A stretch of 64,000 nucleotides of DNA. It comes from Anaerolineae bacterium. GTDB taxonomy: Bacteria > Chloroflexota > Anaerolineae > Anaerolineales > Anaerolineaceae. How positions within the stretch are numbered: the first letter of the stretch is position 1; every line of letters starts with the position of its first letter. Position numbers and translations under genes: made by a program. Positions 49,301-56,298 of the stretch are shown here, piece by piece. Below the pieces are notes generated by a model. That model did not search any database. It was not told the origin of the DNA and was given only the letters and a program-made list of their open reading frames with translations. The DNA lies in contig JABLWW010000019.1 of NCBI GenBank assembly GCA_013178295.1, forward strand, positions 45,794 through 109,793. The letters run 5' to 3'.

Positions 49301-49999
49301 GGTCTGGTGATGCCGGTGGATTTTATCTCCCTGGCTGAGGAGACTGGGCTGATCATCCCGCTGGGGGCGTGGGTGCTGCGTCAGGCATGCCGTCAGGCAA
49401 AGACCTGGCAGCAAGCCTATCCGCAAGACCCGCCGCTGGCGATGAACGTCAACGTCTCGGGGGTGCAGATTTGCGACGAGGGGTTCTACGAACAGCTAAA
49501 GAGCGTTCTGGAAGAAACTGGTCTCCCGCCCACCAGCCTGCGGCTGGAAATCACCGAGAGCGTGTTCATCGAAAACGCCGAGCATGCGGGCAATGTGATG
49601 CGCCAGATTGCCGCGCTGGGGGTGCAGCTGCAGATTGACGACTTTGGCACGGGGTATTCCTCGCTGGCGTATTTGCAGCGTTTTCCCATCAGCGCCATCA
49701 AGATTGACCGCAGTTTTGTCAGCAGCATGGGCAGGGAGGGCGAGGAGGCGGCGACCAGCGGCGATTTGGTGCGCACGGTCGTGACCGTGGCGCGCGAGCT
49801 GGGGCTGCAGGCGGTGGCGGAGGGGGTAGAGACCGCCGAGCAGCTGGAAGTGCTCAAGACGCTCAACTGCCCGTATCTGCAGGGGTTTTTGATGGCGCAG
49901 CCGCTTCCGGCGGGGACAGCCGAGACGCTGCTGCGCTGGGGAGCGCGGCTGCCGCGAGGCGAAGCGCAGGGGGGAGAAGAAGGGGCGGCGCAGGTCTGA
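46349..49999 (+). CDS. Transmembrane CACHE-HAMP-GAF-PAS-GGDEF-EAL receptor
   Basis: 1216-aa cyclic-di-GMP enzyme. TM1 at about 15-38, an outer dCACHE-type sensor (about 40-275), TM2 at about 279-302, HAMP, a GAF domain (about 385-560), a coiled coil (EAEQELSQLNLELEERVAQR), PAS (about 620-750), GGDEF and EAL. The GGDEF motif is intact (RLGGDEFVILLED, about 845) with the inhibitory I-site RGVD five residues upstream; EAL is intact (GFEALLRWVSP, about 973; later IDDFGTGYSSLAYL and KIDRSFV). Either synthesis or hydrolysis is possible. GTG 46349 shares GTGA with the PotD-like gene; ligand-loaded binding protein probably docks on the outer sensor. Confidence 0.93.
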   Translation: MSGGWLAGLTGGGVRRQLLTRIGAVLLATLILIGVLVGDRVHRLEETSWQERQREAALAAVSRVEGFLERQRIVLDALATLGSDEMQARAAAAAKILSEDPSLLEILVLSPQGEVAAHIDRGRESVLQGVFSIPQSSWFRAARQGRVYYSAVQLSPRRDPYMVLAIPTAEGGVAAARVDASALWQVVAALKFGESGRVYLLDAQGIVIAHPDFERVLARDNLSSHPQLAAFIAASETPFGATLALDGTPAMAVKMPVRGAEWTVVAELPQREYYAATRQFGLYLGLVLLAGFVLFALLTSYTLQTIILSPLSALHDGVRRIGGGDLQVRITPQRDDELGEVADTFNRMAADLAERQRIIQQQSAEAAAQAEKERARLALERYSHQLEAILRTAGSLRVNLAHEALLQTLVEGVAQALGFGAAGLAMCDPQGERLRVVAHTGLPRRLVAAVSRALEEMLPERFFQQMKRHTRWESSFFIPRGKIDWLTMTLRDAVPDACASSLEECLGGWDRHNVIVTLLEKQPGQKLGVLLLTRYHGQMPMGIETLQALEVYASLTTAALENARLFDQLEDELAAREEAEQELSQLNLELEERVAQRTAQLSQLNEELVREIEERKRAQKALAASEERYELAVRGANDGLWDWDLRSDRLYLSRRWKEMLGYDEDALDENAEAWFSLIHPDDVESVKMALANHLRGLSELFEIEYRIRHHDGSYRWVLARGLAVRRTAQDEEVGDLEQLGLPYRMAGSQTDITARKQTEEQLVHDAFHDTLTGLPNRALFVDRLTHAIARTRRTPENSYGVLFLDLDRFKVVNDSLGHSVGDELLIALAERLRQCLRGVDTAARLGGDEFVILLEDIGDTSLVTQIAERIRLEIKKPFALHEHTIHVTASIGVVLGTLGYEAADDVLRDADIALYRAKAMGKDRFAVFDPVMRSRAMLRLTMEAEIRQAIENGEFELYYQPIFALDGERISGFEALLRWVSPQHGLVMPVDFISLAEETGLIIPLGAWVLRQACRQAKTWQQAYPQDPPLAMNVNVSGVQICDEGFYEQLKSVLEETGLPPTSLRLEITESVFIENAEHAGNVMRQIAALGVQLQIDDFGTGYSSLAYLQRFPISAIKIDRSFVSSMGREGEEAATSGDLVRTVVTVARELGLQAVAEGVETAEQLEVLKTLNCPYLQGFLMAQPLPAGTAETLLRWGARLPRGEAQGGEEGAAQV

Positions 50000-51958
50000 T
50001 CAGGGCAGGGTGTACAGCTCGTAGATGCCGCCCAGTGCGACGGGCGGCGGGAGGCGCTGTAACAGATCGTCAAACGCCTGCCAGCCTGCGGGGGGCAGGG
50101 TGCTGCCTTGCTGACGGAGGAGGTCGGCGAGGAAGCGGTAAACCATAACATGCGTATAGCCCTGTTGTTTCCATGCACTGAGGACTGCCTGCGGGCTGCC
50201 CAGCCGCTCCCAGTCCATCTGCCAGCGGTTGATCCACACGTCGCTGCTGGCTGCGGCGGGGGCATACAACCCGCGCCCTTCCCACAGCAGCAGGGGTTTG
50301 CTGCCCGGCGGCAGGGCGTGCAGGCTGCGCATGGCAGGGGCGTACCAGCCCAAGCGGTCGTCCAGATAGTCCTGGCGCGGGCGCACCCCGCTGATGACTG
50401 CCAGCGGGTTACCCTGCCACAGGATGCCCAACTCCTGCCAGACTGCCAGCGCCAGCACCAGCAGTGCCAGCGCCCCGCCCAGTCGGCGCAGACGCACCCC
50501 GGCTGGTGCCGCCCCCTGCAGGGCTGCCCAGCCCAGCCCGCACACCAGCCCGGCGGCTGGCAGCAGGACAAAAAACAGGCGCGCCTGACGCAGGTGGTCA
50601 TCCAGACTGCCGCCGATCAGCATGCCCGCCCAGCCCAGCAGCAGACAGAGCAGTGCTGCCCGCACGGCAGCGTTTTTGCGCCCTGCCCACACCCCGGCTG
50701 GGGCAAACAGCAGCAGCAGTGCCCCCACATCGGTGCTGTAGGGCAGGGCGTGATCCACCCCGCGCCAGGTGATCAGCAGCGGGAGCAGCGCTCCTTCCAG
50801 CGGGTCAATGCCTTTTATCCCGCCGTCTATCCCGCCCACCGACCAGTAAGCCGAGCCAAAGTAGGGATAAAGCGGGTTGCCGCTTGCCAGCCCATTTTTG
50901 AGCGTCCATGGGGAAAAGACCAGCAGGCTGAGCGCGGCAGCCATCAGCACCGCGCGCCATGCGCCGCGCTGTCTGCCGCTGTGCCACAGGGCAAACAGAT
51001 AGACACCCGGCGCAAGGATGGCGGCGGTCAGTTTGACCCCGGCTGCCAGCCCGACAAAGACCCCCAGCCACGCCAGGTGCGCGGTTGTGCCCTCTTCCAG
51101 CCAGGCAGAGAGGCAGATAAACGCCGCCAGCCCCATCAGCGCCGCCAGCAGGTCGGTATAGCCCCAGCCCAGCAGGGCGCGCGGTGTTGCGCCGCACAGC
51201 AGCGCAGCGGCTGTCATCCAGCCCGCTGTGCCGCTGCCTGCCAGGCGCGTCGTCCAGCCGATGACCCCGATCAGCAGCACCACCCCCGCCAGCCAGGCGA
51301 ACACAGCCGCCGTCTCCACCCGCAGCAGGGCGGCTGCCCAGGTGAAGAGCATCTCGCCCAGCTGCGCCTGCCCCCAGTAGGGGTTATCGGCGATCCACGC
51401 CAGCCGTCCGTGTTCGACAAACAGGCGCGGCAGCTGCAGGTGATAGGTGAGCGCATCCCAGCGGGTGGGGGGGCACAGCGCCCAGGGCAGCTGCATGGCT
51501 GCCAGCAGTGCGCTCAAGACTGCCAGCCAGCGCTCCAGCCTGCCGCCCGTTTGCCACAGTGCACCCAGCGCGCCCAGCTCCGCCAGCCAGGCGCGCCAGG
51601 CTTTGTGCGTCAGCGCCAGCAGTGCGGCGGTGAAGATGAGCGCTGCCGGGCGGTTATAGAGGCGCAGTCCGCCCAGCCCCAGCCAGACCAGCCCCAGCGC
51701 GCCCATCCCGGCCGCGGCTTGCAGGGCAAAGCGTTCCAGCGGGGATTGGCGCGCGGCGGGCAGCAGCCGTCTGCCCACCCCACCCGCCGCCAGCAGCATC
51801 GCCAGGGCGGCAAACAGGTCGAGCAGCGCCATCAGCGGCGCTCCCAGCTGGTCGGCTTGCAGCGGTTTGTGGTAGCGGTAATAGCCCACCAGCACGGTCA
51901 GTGCCCAGCCGAGCGCCAGCGCCAGGACGGCGAGCGGGGTTTTGGCATTGCGCGGCAT
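50000..51958 (-). CDS. Polytopic membrane protein, GT39-like glycosyltransferase
   Basis: 652-aa integral membrane protein with about 13 hydrophobic segments and a soluble C-terminal 130 residues. The middle carries CPPTRWDALTYHLQLPRLFV and WIADNPYWGQAQLGEMLFTW, the WDALxYHLxLP pattern of bacterial GT-C family proteins of the GT39/DUF-type; the Asp in WDALTYH is the probable catalytic residue. Start ATG 51958 lies 6 nt after a GATAAT box (51965-51970), implying a leaderless message; the long in-frame N-extension up to 52084 reads through intergenic repeat and is rejected. Role probably in envelope glycan assembly. Confidence 0.8.
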   Translation of the reverse strand: MPRNAKTPLAVLALALGWALTVLVGYYRYHKPLQADQLGAPLMALLDLFAALAMLLAAGGVGRRLLPAARQSPLERFALQAAAGMGALGLVWLGLGGLRLYNRPAALIFTAALLALTHKAWRAWLAELGALGALWQTGGRLERWLAVLSALLAAMQLPWALCPPTRWDALTYHLQLPRLFVEHGRLAWIADNPYWGQAQLGEMLFTWAAALLRVETAAVFAWLAGVVLLIGVIGWTTRLAGSGTAGWMTAAALLCGATPRALLGWGYTDLLAALMGLAAFICLSAWLEEGTTAHLAWLGVFVGLAAGVKLTAAILAPGVYLFALWHSGRQRGAWRAVLMAAALSLLVFSPWTLKNGLASGNPLYPYFGSAYWSVGGIDGGIKGIDPLEGALLPLLITWRGVDHALPYSTDVGALLLLFAPAGVWAGRKNAAVRAALLCLLLGWAGMLIGGSLDDHLRQARLFFVLLPAAGLVCGLGWAALQGAAPAGVRLRRLGGALALLVLALAVWQELGILWQGNPLAVISGVRPRQDYLDDRLGWYAPAMRSLHALPPGSKPLLLWEGRGLYAPAAASSDVWINRWQMDWERLGSPQAVLSAWKQQGYTHVMVYRFLADLLRQQGSTLPPAGWQAFDDLLQRLPPPVALGGIYELYTLP

Positions 51959-51964
51959 GGTTGT

Positions 51965-51993
51965 ATTATCCCGCGCGGTGCGGTTTTGCGCAA
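51965..51993 (-). promoter_or_regulatory. Leaderless promoter of the GT39-like gene
   Basis: TTGCGC (51988-51993) - 17 bp - GATAAT (51965-51970), then exactly 6 nt and ATG 51958 on the minus strand. Confidence 0.6.
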
Positions 51994-52019
51994 GCGCGGC
52001 GCGTGCGTGGATTTTGTAG

Positions 52020-52100
52020 AGGGCGGGGTTTGCCCTCCCCCGTCCCCTCCCAAAGGGAGGGGAGCCGATGGGGCGACGGGGCAAGCCGCATCCTGCAGGG
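52020..52100. repeat. Intergenic GC-rich repeat copy
   Basis: Contains TTTGCCCTCCCCCGTCCCCT, the CCTCCC..GGGAGGGG hairpin and variants of GATGGGGC and GGGGCAAGCCGCATC. Lies between the divergent GT39-like and ROK genes. Confidence 0.55.
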
Positions 52101-52119
52101 GTGTGGGCAAAAAAAGGTC

Positions 52120-52148
52120 TTGCAATTTGCCGATTTTTGATGTATCAT
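52120..52148 (+). promoter_or_regulatory. Promoter of the ROK regulator gene
   Basis: TTGCAA (52120-52125) - 17 bp - TATCAT (52143-52148). The predicted start, near 52155, falls inside the palindrome 52153-52175. Confidence 0.6.
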
Positions 52149-52152
52149 AATA

Positions 52153-52175
52153 ATTGATTGATTAAATCAATCAAT
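52153..52175. promoter_or_regulatory. Perfect inverted repeat, probable ROK operator
   Basis: 10-bp arms ATTGATTGAT and ATCAATCAAT separated by TAA. AT-rich island in GC-rich DNA, right at the transcription start of the ROK gene, so autorepression is likely. Confidence 0.75.
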
Positions 52176-52204
52176 ATCTTTTTCCTCCTCCCTTTCTTCC
52201 CTCC

Positions 52205-53413
52205 ATGCCGTCTCACCTGTCGATCAACCACAACGACATGCGCAACATGAACCTGGCGCTGATCCTCAACTGCCTGCACCAGCACGCGCCCCTTTCGCGT
52301 GCCCGGCTGGCAGAACTGACCGGACTCAACCGCGCCACTGTGACCCACCTGGTGCGCGAGTTGATCCACAAGGGGCTGCTGGTGGAGATGGACGGAAACC
52401 CGCACCCGTCGGCGGTCGGGCACCCCTCCATCAACCTGCAGATCAACCCCAACGCCGGACGGGTGATCGGCGTGGAGGTGGGGGTGGACTACACCTCGGC
52501 GGTGCTGACCGACCTGCGCCCCAAGATTCTGTGGCGCCACGATGCCCAGCACCCCTTTTCGCAGGATGTTGGCGAGGTGATGGAACGTGTGCTGCTGATT
52601 GTGGATCAGGCCTACCGCCAGGCGCGCCAGAGCGGTTTTCCCATTTTGGGGATTGCCGTGGGCGTGCCGGGGCTGGTGGATTTGGACAGCGACACGCTGC
52701 TTCAGTCGCCCGAGTTTGGCTGGCGCAATGTCTCGCTGCGCGAGCACATCGGCAGACATTTTGACGTCCCGTTTTATTCCGGCAACCTGGTGCACATGGC
52801 CGCCCTGGGCGAAAGCTACTTTGGCGCGGCGCGGCGGGTGAGCAGCTCGGTGTACATCCACCTCGGTTACACGGTCAGCGGCGGGATTGTTATCAACGAG
52901 GATGTCTTTCCCGGGGCGATGGGACTGGCGGGCGAGGTCGGACACATGTCCATTGACCCGCACGGCGAGCGCTGTGCCTGCGGCAGCCGCGGCTGCTGGA
53001 ACCTGTTTGTCAGCCAGCAGGGGCTTTTCCGCCGTCTGCAGGAGGGTATGGCGCACGGCACCCAGACGCTCCTCTCGGCTGCGTCCCCGCTGAGCATGCC
53101 CGCTGTTCTGGATGCCGCCAGCCGCGGCGATGCGCTCACCCTGGAGGCGCTGCAGCAGACCGGCGTGTGGCTGGGGATTGGCATTGCCAATCTGGTCAAC
53201 ATCCTCAACCCGCAGTATGTGGTGCTGGGTGGTGCGATGAGCATGGCTTTTGATTTCTTTGCCCCTGCCATGTATGCCGAACTGGCAGAACGGGCGCTGT
53301 TGGCGCCCTGCGATATCTGTAAGGTCACCGTGGCGAAGTACCGCCAGGATGCGGCGGTGATTGGAGCAGTGGCGACCGTTATCTGGAACATTCTCAATCA
53401 TCCGCAGAATTAA
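52205..53413 (+). CDS. ROK-family transcriptional regulator
   Basis: 402-aa repressor of the NagC/XylR type. An N-terminal winged helix (MNLALILNCLHQHAPLSRAR, LTGLNRATVTHLVREL) precedes a sugar-kinase-like ROK domain: IGVEVGVDYTSAVLTDL, GIAVGVPGLVDLDSDTL, the HMSIDPHGERCACGSRGCWN zinc motif (CxCGxxGCW with HM upstream) and VVLGGAMSMAF. The kinase catalytic Asp position reads GYTVSGGI instead of GTGIGGGI, so it is a sensor, not a kinase. It sits 124 nt upstream of the ECF S-component in the same direction and is the probable regulator of that operon. Ligand unknown; most ROK repressors bind sugars or aminosugars. Confidence 0.93.
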   Translation: MPSHLSINHNDMRNMNLALILNCLHQHAPLSRARLAELTGLNRATVTHLVRELIHKGLLVEMDGNPHPSAVGHPSINLQINPNAGRVIGVEVGVDYTSAVLTDLRPKILWRHDAQHPFSQDVGEVMERVLLIVDQAYRQARQSGFPILGIAVGVPGLVDLDSDTLLQSPEFGWRNVSLREHIGRHFDVPFYSGNLVHMAALGESYFGAARRVSSSVYIHLGYTVSGGIVINEDVFPGAMGLAGEVGHMSIDPHGERCACGSRGCWNLFVSQQGLFRRLQEGMAHGTQTLLSAASPLSMPAVLDAASRGDALTLEALQQTGVWLGIGIANLVNILNPQYVVLGGAMSMAFDFFAPAMYAELAERALLAPCDICKVTVAKYRQDAAVIGAVATVIWNILNHPQN

Positions 53414-53451
53414 AAGGCACCCCCAGCGGGCGTTTTCTGGAGAAAGGAGGT

Positions 53452-53574
53452 ATGAACAGGCAGCCGATATCAGCGCATGATCTTCCCCCCGCATTGTGTC
53501 GTATTCAAATTTTTCAAAAAAAAGGAGAAAACAAGAGATGTCTGATGCACCAACTGGAGAAAAGCGAAAAGTAG
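53452..53574 (+). CDS. Possible 40-codon leader ORF before the S component
   Basis: ATG 53452 lies directly behind AAAGGAGGT and opens a 40-residue frame (MNRQPISAHDLPPALCRIQI, then a Lys-rich end) that overlaps the first 37 nt of the ECF S-component in another frame. The ribosome site is unusually close to the ATG (1 nt after the GGAGG), so initiation would be weak or the site may serve as a standby site. No homology is recognisable. It could couple translation to the S gene or be chance. Confidence 0.25.
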   Translation: MNRQPISAHDLPPALCRIQIFQKKGENKRCLMHQLEKSEK

Positions 53575-54320
53575 CGTTTTTGGGCGGGGCAGCCATTGAC
53601 GGGGCGCCCATTGCCTACATTGTCGTTTTGGCAGCTGTTACCACCGCGCTTGCATTCATCCCATTTTCATTTGCGCTGGCAGGCGGCGGCAGTTTTCCGC
53701 TCAGTCAGGGCATTTGGGCACTGCTGGGCATTTTGCTTGGGCCGATCGCTGGCGCCATCTCGGTGGGTATCGGCACGCTGATTGCCATCTTTGTTGCCCC
53801 GCACACCGCCGGTGTGCCAGTGGTTACCCTGTTGCAGTCTATCCTGTGCGCCTTTGCCGCCGGTTGCATGAGTGCTCAAGCCAAACGCGGCGGCTGGTGG
53901 ATCATTGCCGCTGTTTTGGGCGGGGTTGGCGGGCTGTATTATATCGGGCGCGCCATCTCGGTCAACGGCGTTTCGCTGGGGGCAGCCGTCCTGGGGTCGC
54001 TGATTCAGATCATCGGCTGGCTGCTTTATGTTCTGCCAACCCGCAATCTGTTTGGCAAATGGGTGGGCAGCAAGAATGTGGTGCTGCTGGCGCTGGGCGT
54101 CATCCTCTGCACGGCGACCTCGTTTGCGGTGGCGCATTTCTTTGCCACGGCCATCACCTACACCATGTTCAACTGGCCGCAGGAGGTGTTCCTGCTGCTG
54201 GCGAGCATCATCCCGGTGGAGTACATGTTCCGCTTTATTGTGGCGGGTGTGATCGGTGTGGGTGTGATTGTCGGGCTGCGCGCCATCGGTCTGGTCAAGC
54301 CGGAGCGCGGATTGTACTGA
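53538..54320 (+). CDS. ECF transporter S-component-like membrane protein
   Basis: 260-aa membrane protein with about seven hydrophobic segments, opening with IAYIVVLAAVTTALAFIPFS and ending in FIVAGVIGVGVIVGLRAIGL. Features match S (substrate-capture) components: the FPLSQGIWALLGILLGPIAGAI loop around the second and third helices, and its place directly before fused EcfA and EcfT genes. The cytoplasmic N-tail SDAPTGEKRKVAFLGGAAID is hydrophilic. Start ATG 53538 is preceded by AAAGGAGA. No vitamin-specific signature (BioY, ThiT, RibU, CbiM, FolT, QueT) is recognisable, so the substrate is unknown; the downstream methyltransferase-like gene may be a hint. Confidence 0.8.
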   Translation: MSDAPTGEKRKVAFLGGAAIDGAPIAYIVVLAAVTTALAFIPFSFALAGGGSFPLSQGIWALLGILLGPIAGAISVGIGTLIAIFVAPHTAGVPVVTLLQSILCAFAAGCMSAQAKRGGWWIIAAVLGGVGGLYYIGRAISVNGVSLGAAVLGSLIQIIGWLLYVLPTRNLFGKWVGSKNVVLLALGVILCTATSFAVAHFFATAITYTMFNWPQEVFLLLASIIPVEYMFRFIVAGVIGVGVIVGLRAIGLVKPERGLY

Positions 54321-54334
54321 GATTCACTCGTGGA

Positions 54335-54506
54335 GGGACTGCCCTCATGAATGATGGGGCGCAGCGAGTATGCTCTGGTCTTGTCCAATTCCAGTCGCTG
54401 CGCCCATGCCCGAGGGCAGTTCCATTATATCGCAACGTTGGCGTATGGGCATCCCCATGCGCATATCGAGCGCCGGGGCGCTCGCCGGTCAATGCAGACA
54501 CCCCGG
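54335..54506 (+). ncRNA. Highly structured RNA element between EcfS and EcfA genes
   Basis: A 12-bp stem (54335-54346 with 54412-54423) encloses an 11-bp perfect stem GGGCGCAGCGA/TCGCTGCGCCC (54357-54367 with 54395-54405) and a small apical CTGG/CCAG pair. It is followed by a 9-bp hairpin (54441-54449 with 54454-54462), a CGAGCG/CGCTCG hairpin (54468-54485) and a GCCGG/CCGGC pair near 54484-54504. No T-run follows and no known riboswitch core (TPP, cobalamin, THF, preQ1, FMN) is recognisable. The ribosome site of EcfA (GAGGAG at 54536) lies 30 nt downstream. It may be a cis-regulatory element, a processed operon spacer or a small RNA. Confidence 0.55.
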
Positions 54507-54549
54507 CAGGAGCATGTTGTTGTGTAACGGTTGAAGAGGAGCAGGTTGA

Positions 54550-56283
54550 ATGGCAGATGTCATTGCTGTCCTGGATAAGGTATCTTATAAATACCCGCGC
54601 TCGCCGGGTTTGGTGTTGCGCAATATCTCGCTGGAAATTTACAAAGGGGAGTTTTTGGGGATTATTGGTCCGACGGGGGCTGGGAAATCAACGCTTTGTC
54701 TGACGCTGAACGGGATTGTGCCGCAGTTTTACGGCGGCGATTTTTACGGCAGTGTGCATGTCAGCGGGCTGGACACGGTGGAGAACCCCATCAGCAAACT
54801 GGCGTGCTGTGTGGGGTCGGTGTTCGAAGACCCCGAAACCCAGCTGATTGCCACCTCAGTTGAGAATGAGATTGCCTTCCCGCTGGAGAACCTCAAGGTG
54901 CCGGTGGATGAGATACGCAGACGCATCCCGCGCGTGCTGGAGATGGTGCGTCTGAGCGGGTATGAGAAGAAGTCTCCGGCGGAGCTTTCGGGCGGGCAAA
55001 AGCAGCGGCTGGCGATTGCCGCTGGGTTGGCGGTGCAGCCCAGCCTGCTGGTGCTGGATGAACCCACCTCACAGCTTGACCCGGTGGGGGCGCAGGAGGT
55101 GTTTGCGGTGGTGCGCGAACTCAACCGCCAGTTTGGCATGACGATTGTCATGTGCAGCCACGCCGCCGAAGAGATGGCTGAGCACGCCGACCGGCTGGCG
55201 CTGCTGGCGGGCGGCAGGCTGCTGGCGCTGGGAACGCCGGATGAAATTTACCCTCAGGTGCAGCTGCTGGAGGAGAATCAGGTGCGTCCGCCGCAGGTGT
55301 GCAGCGTGTTTTATTCCCTGCGGCAGAAGCGCCTCCCCGTGCAGAACATTCCTGTGCGTCTGGAAGAGGGGAAGCAGACGCTGCGCAGTGTGTTGCAGGG
55401 CGGGCGATTATTGCCACCCCCGGCTTTCCCCGCCCCGCCCGCGCCGCATGGCACCCCGCTGTTTTCGGTCAAAAATCTGCGCCATGTCTATCCCGACGGC
55501 ACCCAGGCGCTGCATGGCATTTCGCTGGATATCCGCAAAGGGGAGTATGTGCTCATCATTGGGCAGAATGGGGCGGGAAAGTCAACCCTGGTCAAGCATT
55601 TTCTCTCCATTCTGCGCCCCACAGAGGGCAGTGTGATGATTGACGGGGTGGATACGCAGCAGCTCAAGGTCAGCCAGCTGGCGCGGCGCATTGGCTATGT
55701 GGCGCAGAACCCCGATAATCAGATTTTCAACGAAACGGTTGAGAAGGAAGTCTCGTTTGCGCTCACTGCGCTTGGGCATTCGCCGCAGGTGGTGGCGGAG
55801 CGCACGCTTGCCAGCCTGCAAGCCATGGGGCTGGAGGAGGTCAAAGACCGTCATCCGCTCTCGCTGCCCAAAGGCGAGCGGGCACGGGTGGTGATCGCCG
55901 CCATCCTGGCGATGCAGCCTGAAATCATCATTTTTGACGAGCCTACCACCGGGCAGGATTACCGCGGGGCGCGCTACATTCTGGATATCAGCCGTCAGCT
56001 GCACCAGATGGGCAAAACGGTGATTGTCATTACCCATCATCTCTATCTGATGCCTGAATATGCCCAGCGGGTGATTGTGATGGGTAAGGGCACCATCCTG
56101 CTGGATGCGCCCATCCGCGCGGCATATCACGATACACAGACACTTGAGTCCACCTTCCTCACCCCGCCGCAGGCGGTGCTGCTGGCAAAGGAACTGGAGC
56201 GGCTGGACGGGCGCGCGTATCCTCTGCTGACGCCCGCTGAACTGGCGGGTTGTTTTGAACGGCAAAACGGGCATCTTGGTTGA
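54550..56283 (+). CDS. Fused ECF transporter ATPase (EcfA1-EcfA2 in one chain)
   Basis: 577 aa made of two ABC ATPase modules. Module 1: Walker A GPTGAGKST (40-48), signature LSGGQKQR (about 146), Walker B LLVLDEPTSQLD. Module 2: Walker A GQNGAGKST (about 338), signature LPKGERAR (about 439) in place of LSGGQ, Walker B IIIFDEPTTG. In most ECF transporters these ATPases are separate proteins; fusion fixes a heterodimer. The Pro-rich linker LLPPPAFPAPPAPHG joins the modules. GAGGAG precedes ATG 54550. With the T component 15 nt downstream it energises uptake by the S protein. Confidence 0.93.
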   Translation: MADVIAVLDKVSYKYPRSPGLVLRNISLEIYKGEFLGIIGPTGAGKSTLCLTLNGIVPQFYGGDFYGSVHVSGLDTVENPISKLACCVGSVFEDPETQLIATSVENEIAFPLENLKVPVDEIRRRIPRVLEMVRLSGYEKKSPAELSGGQKQRLAIAAGLAVQPSLLVLDEPTSQLDPVGAQEVFAVVRELNRQFGMTIVMCSHAAEEMAEHADRLALLAGGRLLALGTPDEIYPQVQLLEENQVRPPQVCSVFYSLRQKRLPVQNIPVRLEEGKQTLRSVLQGGRLLPPPAFPAPPAPHGTPLFSVKNLRHVYPDGTQALHGISLDIRKGEYVLIIGQNGAGKSTLVKHFLSILRPTEGSVMIDGVDTQQLKVSQLARRIGYVAQNPDNQIFNETVEKEVSFALTALGHSPQVVAERTLASLQAMGLEEVKDRHPLSLPKGERARVVIAAILAMQPEIIIFDEPTTGQDYRGARYILDISRQLHQMGKTVIVITHHLYLMPEYAQRVIVMGKGTILLDAPIRAAYHDTQTLESTFLTPPQAVLLAKELERLDGRAYPLLTPAELAGCFERQNGHLG

Positions 56284-56298
56284 GAGGGAGAAAACGCT

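Noticed and set aside
50108..52150. 680-codon plus-strand frame opposite the GT39-like gene
   Set aside because: Composition (Gln, His, Pro, Arg) is typical of the complement of a Leu/Ala-rich membrane gene; no recognisable domain.
54335..54506. Cobalamin, TPP, THF or preQ1 riboswitch
   Set aside because: None of the conserved core sequences of these classes is recognisable; kept as an unassigned structured RNA.
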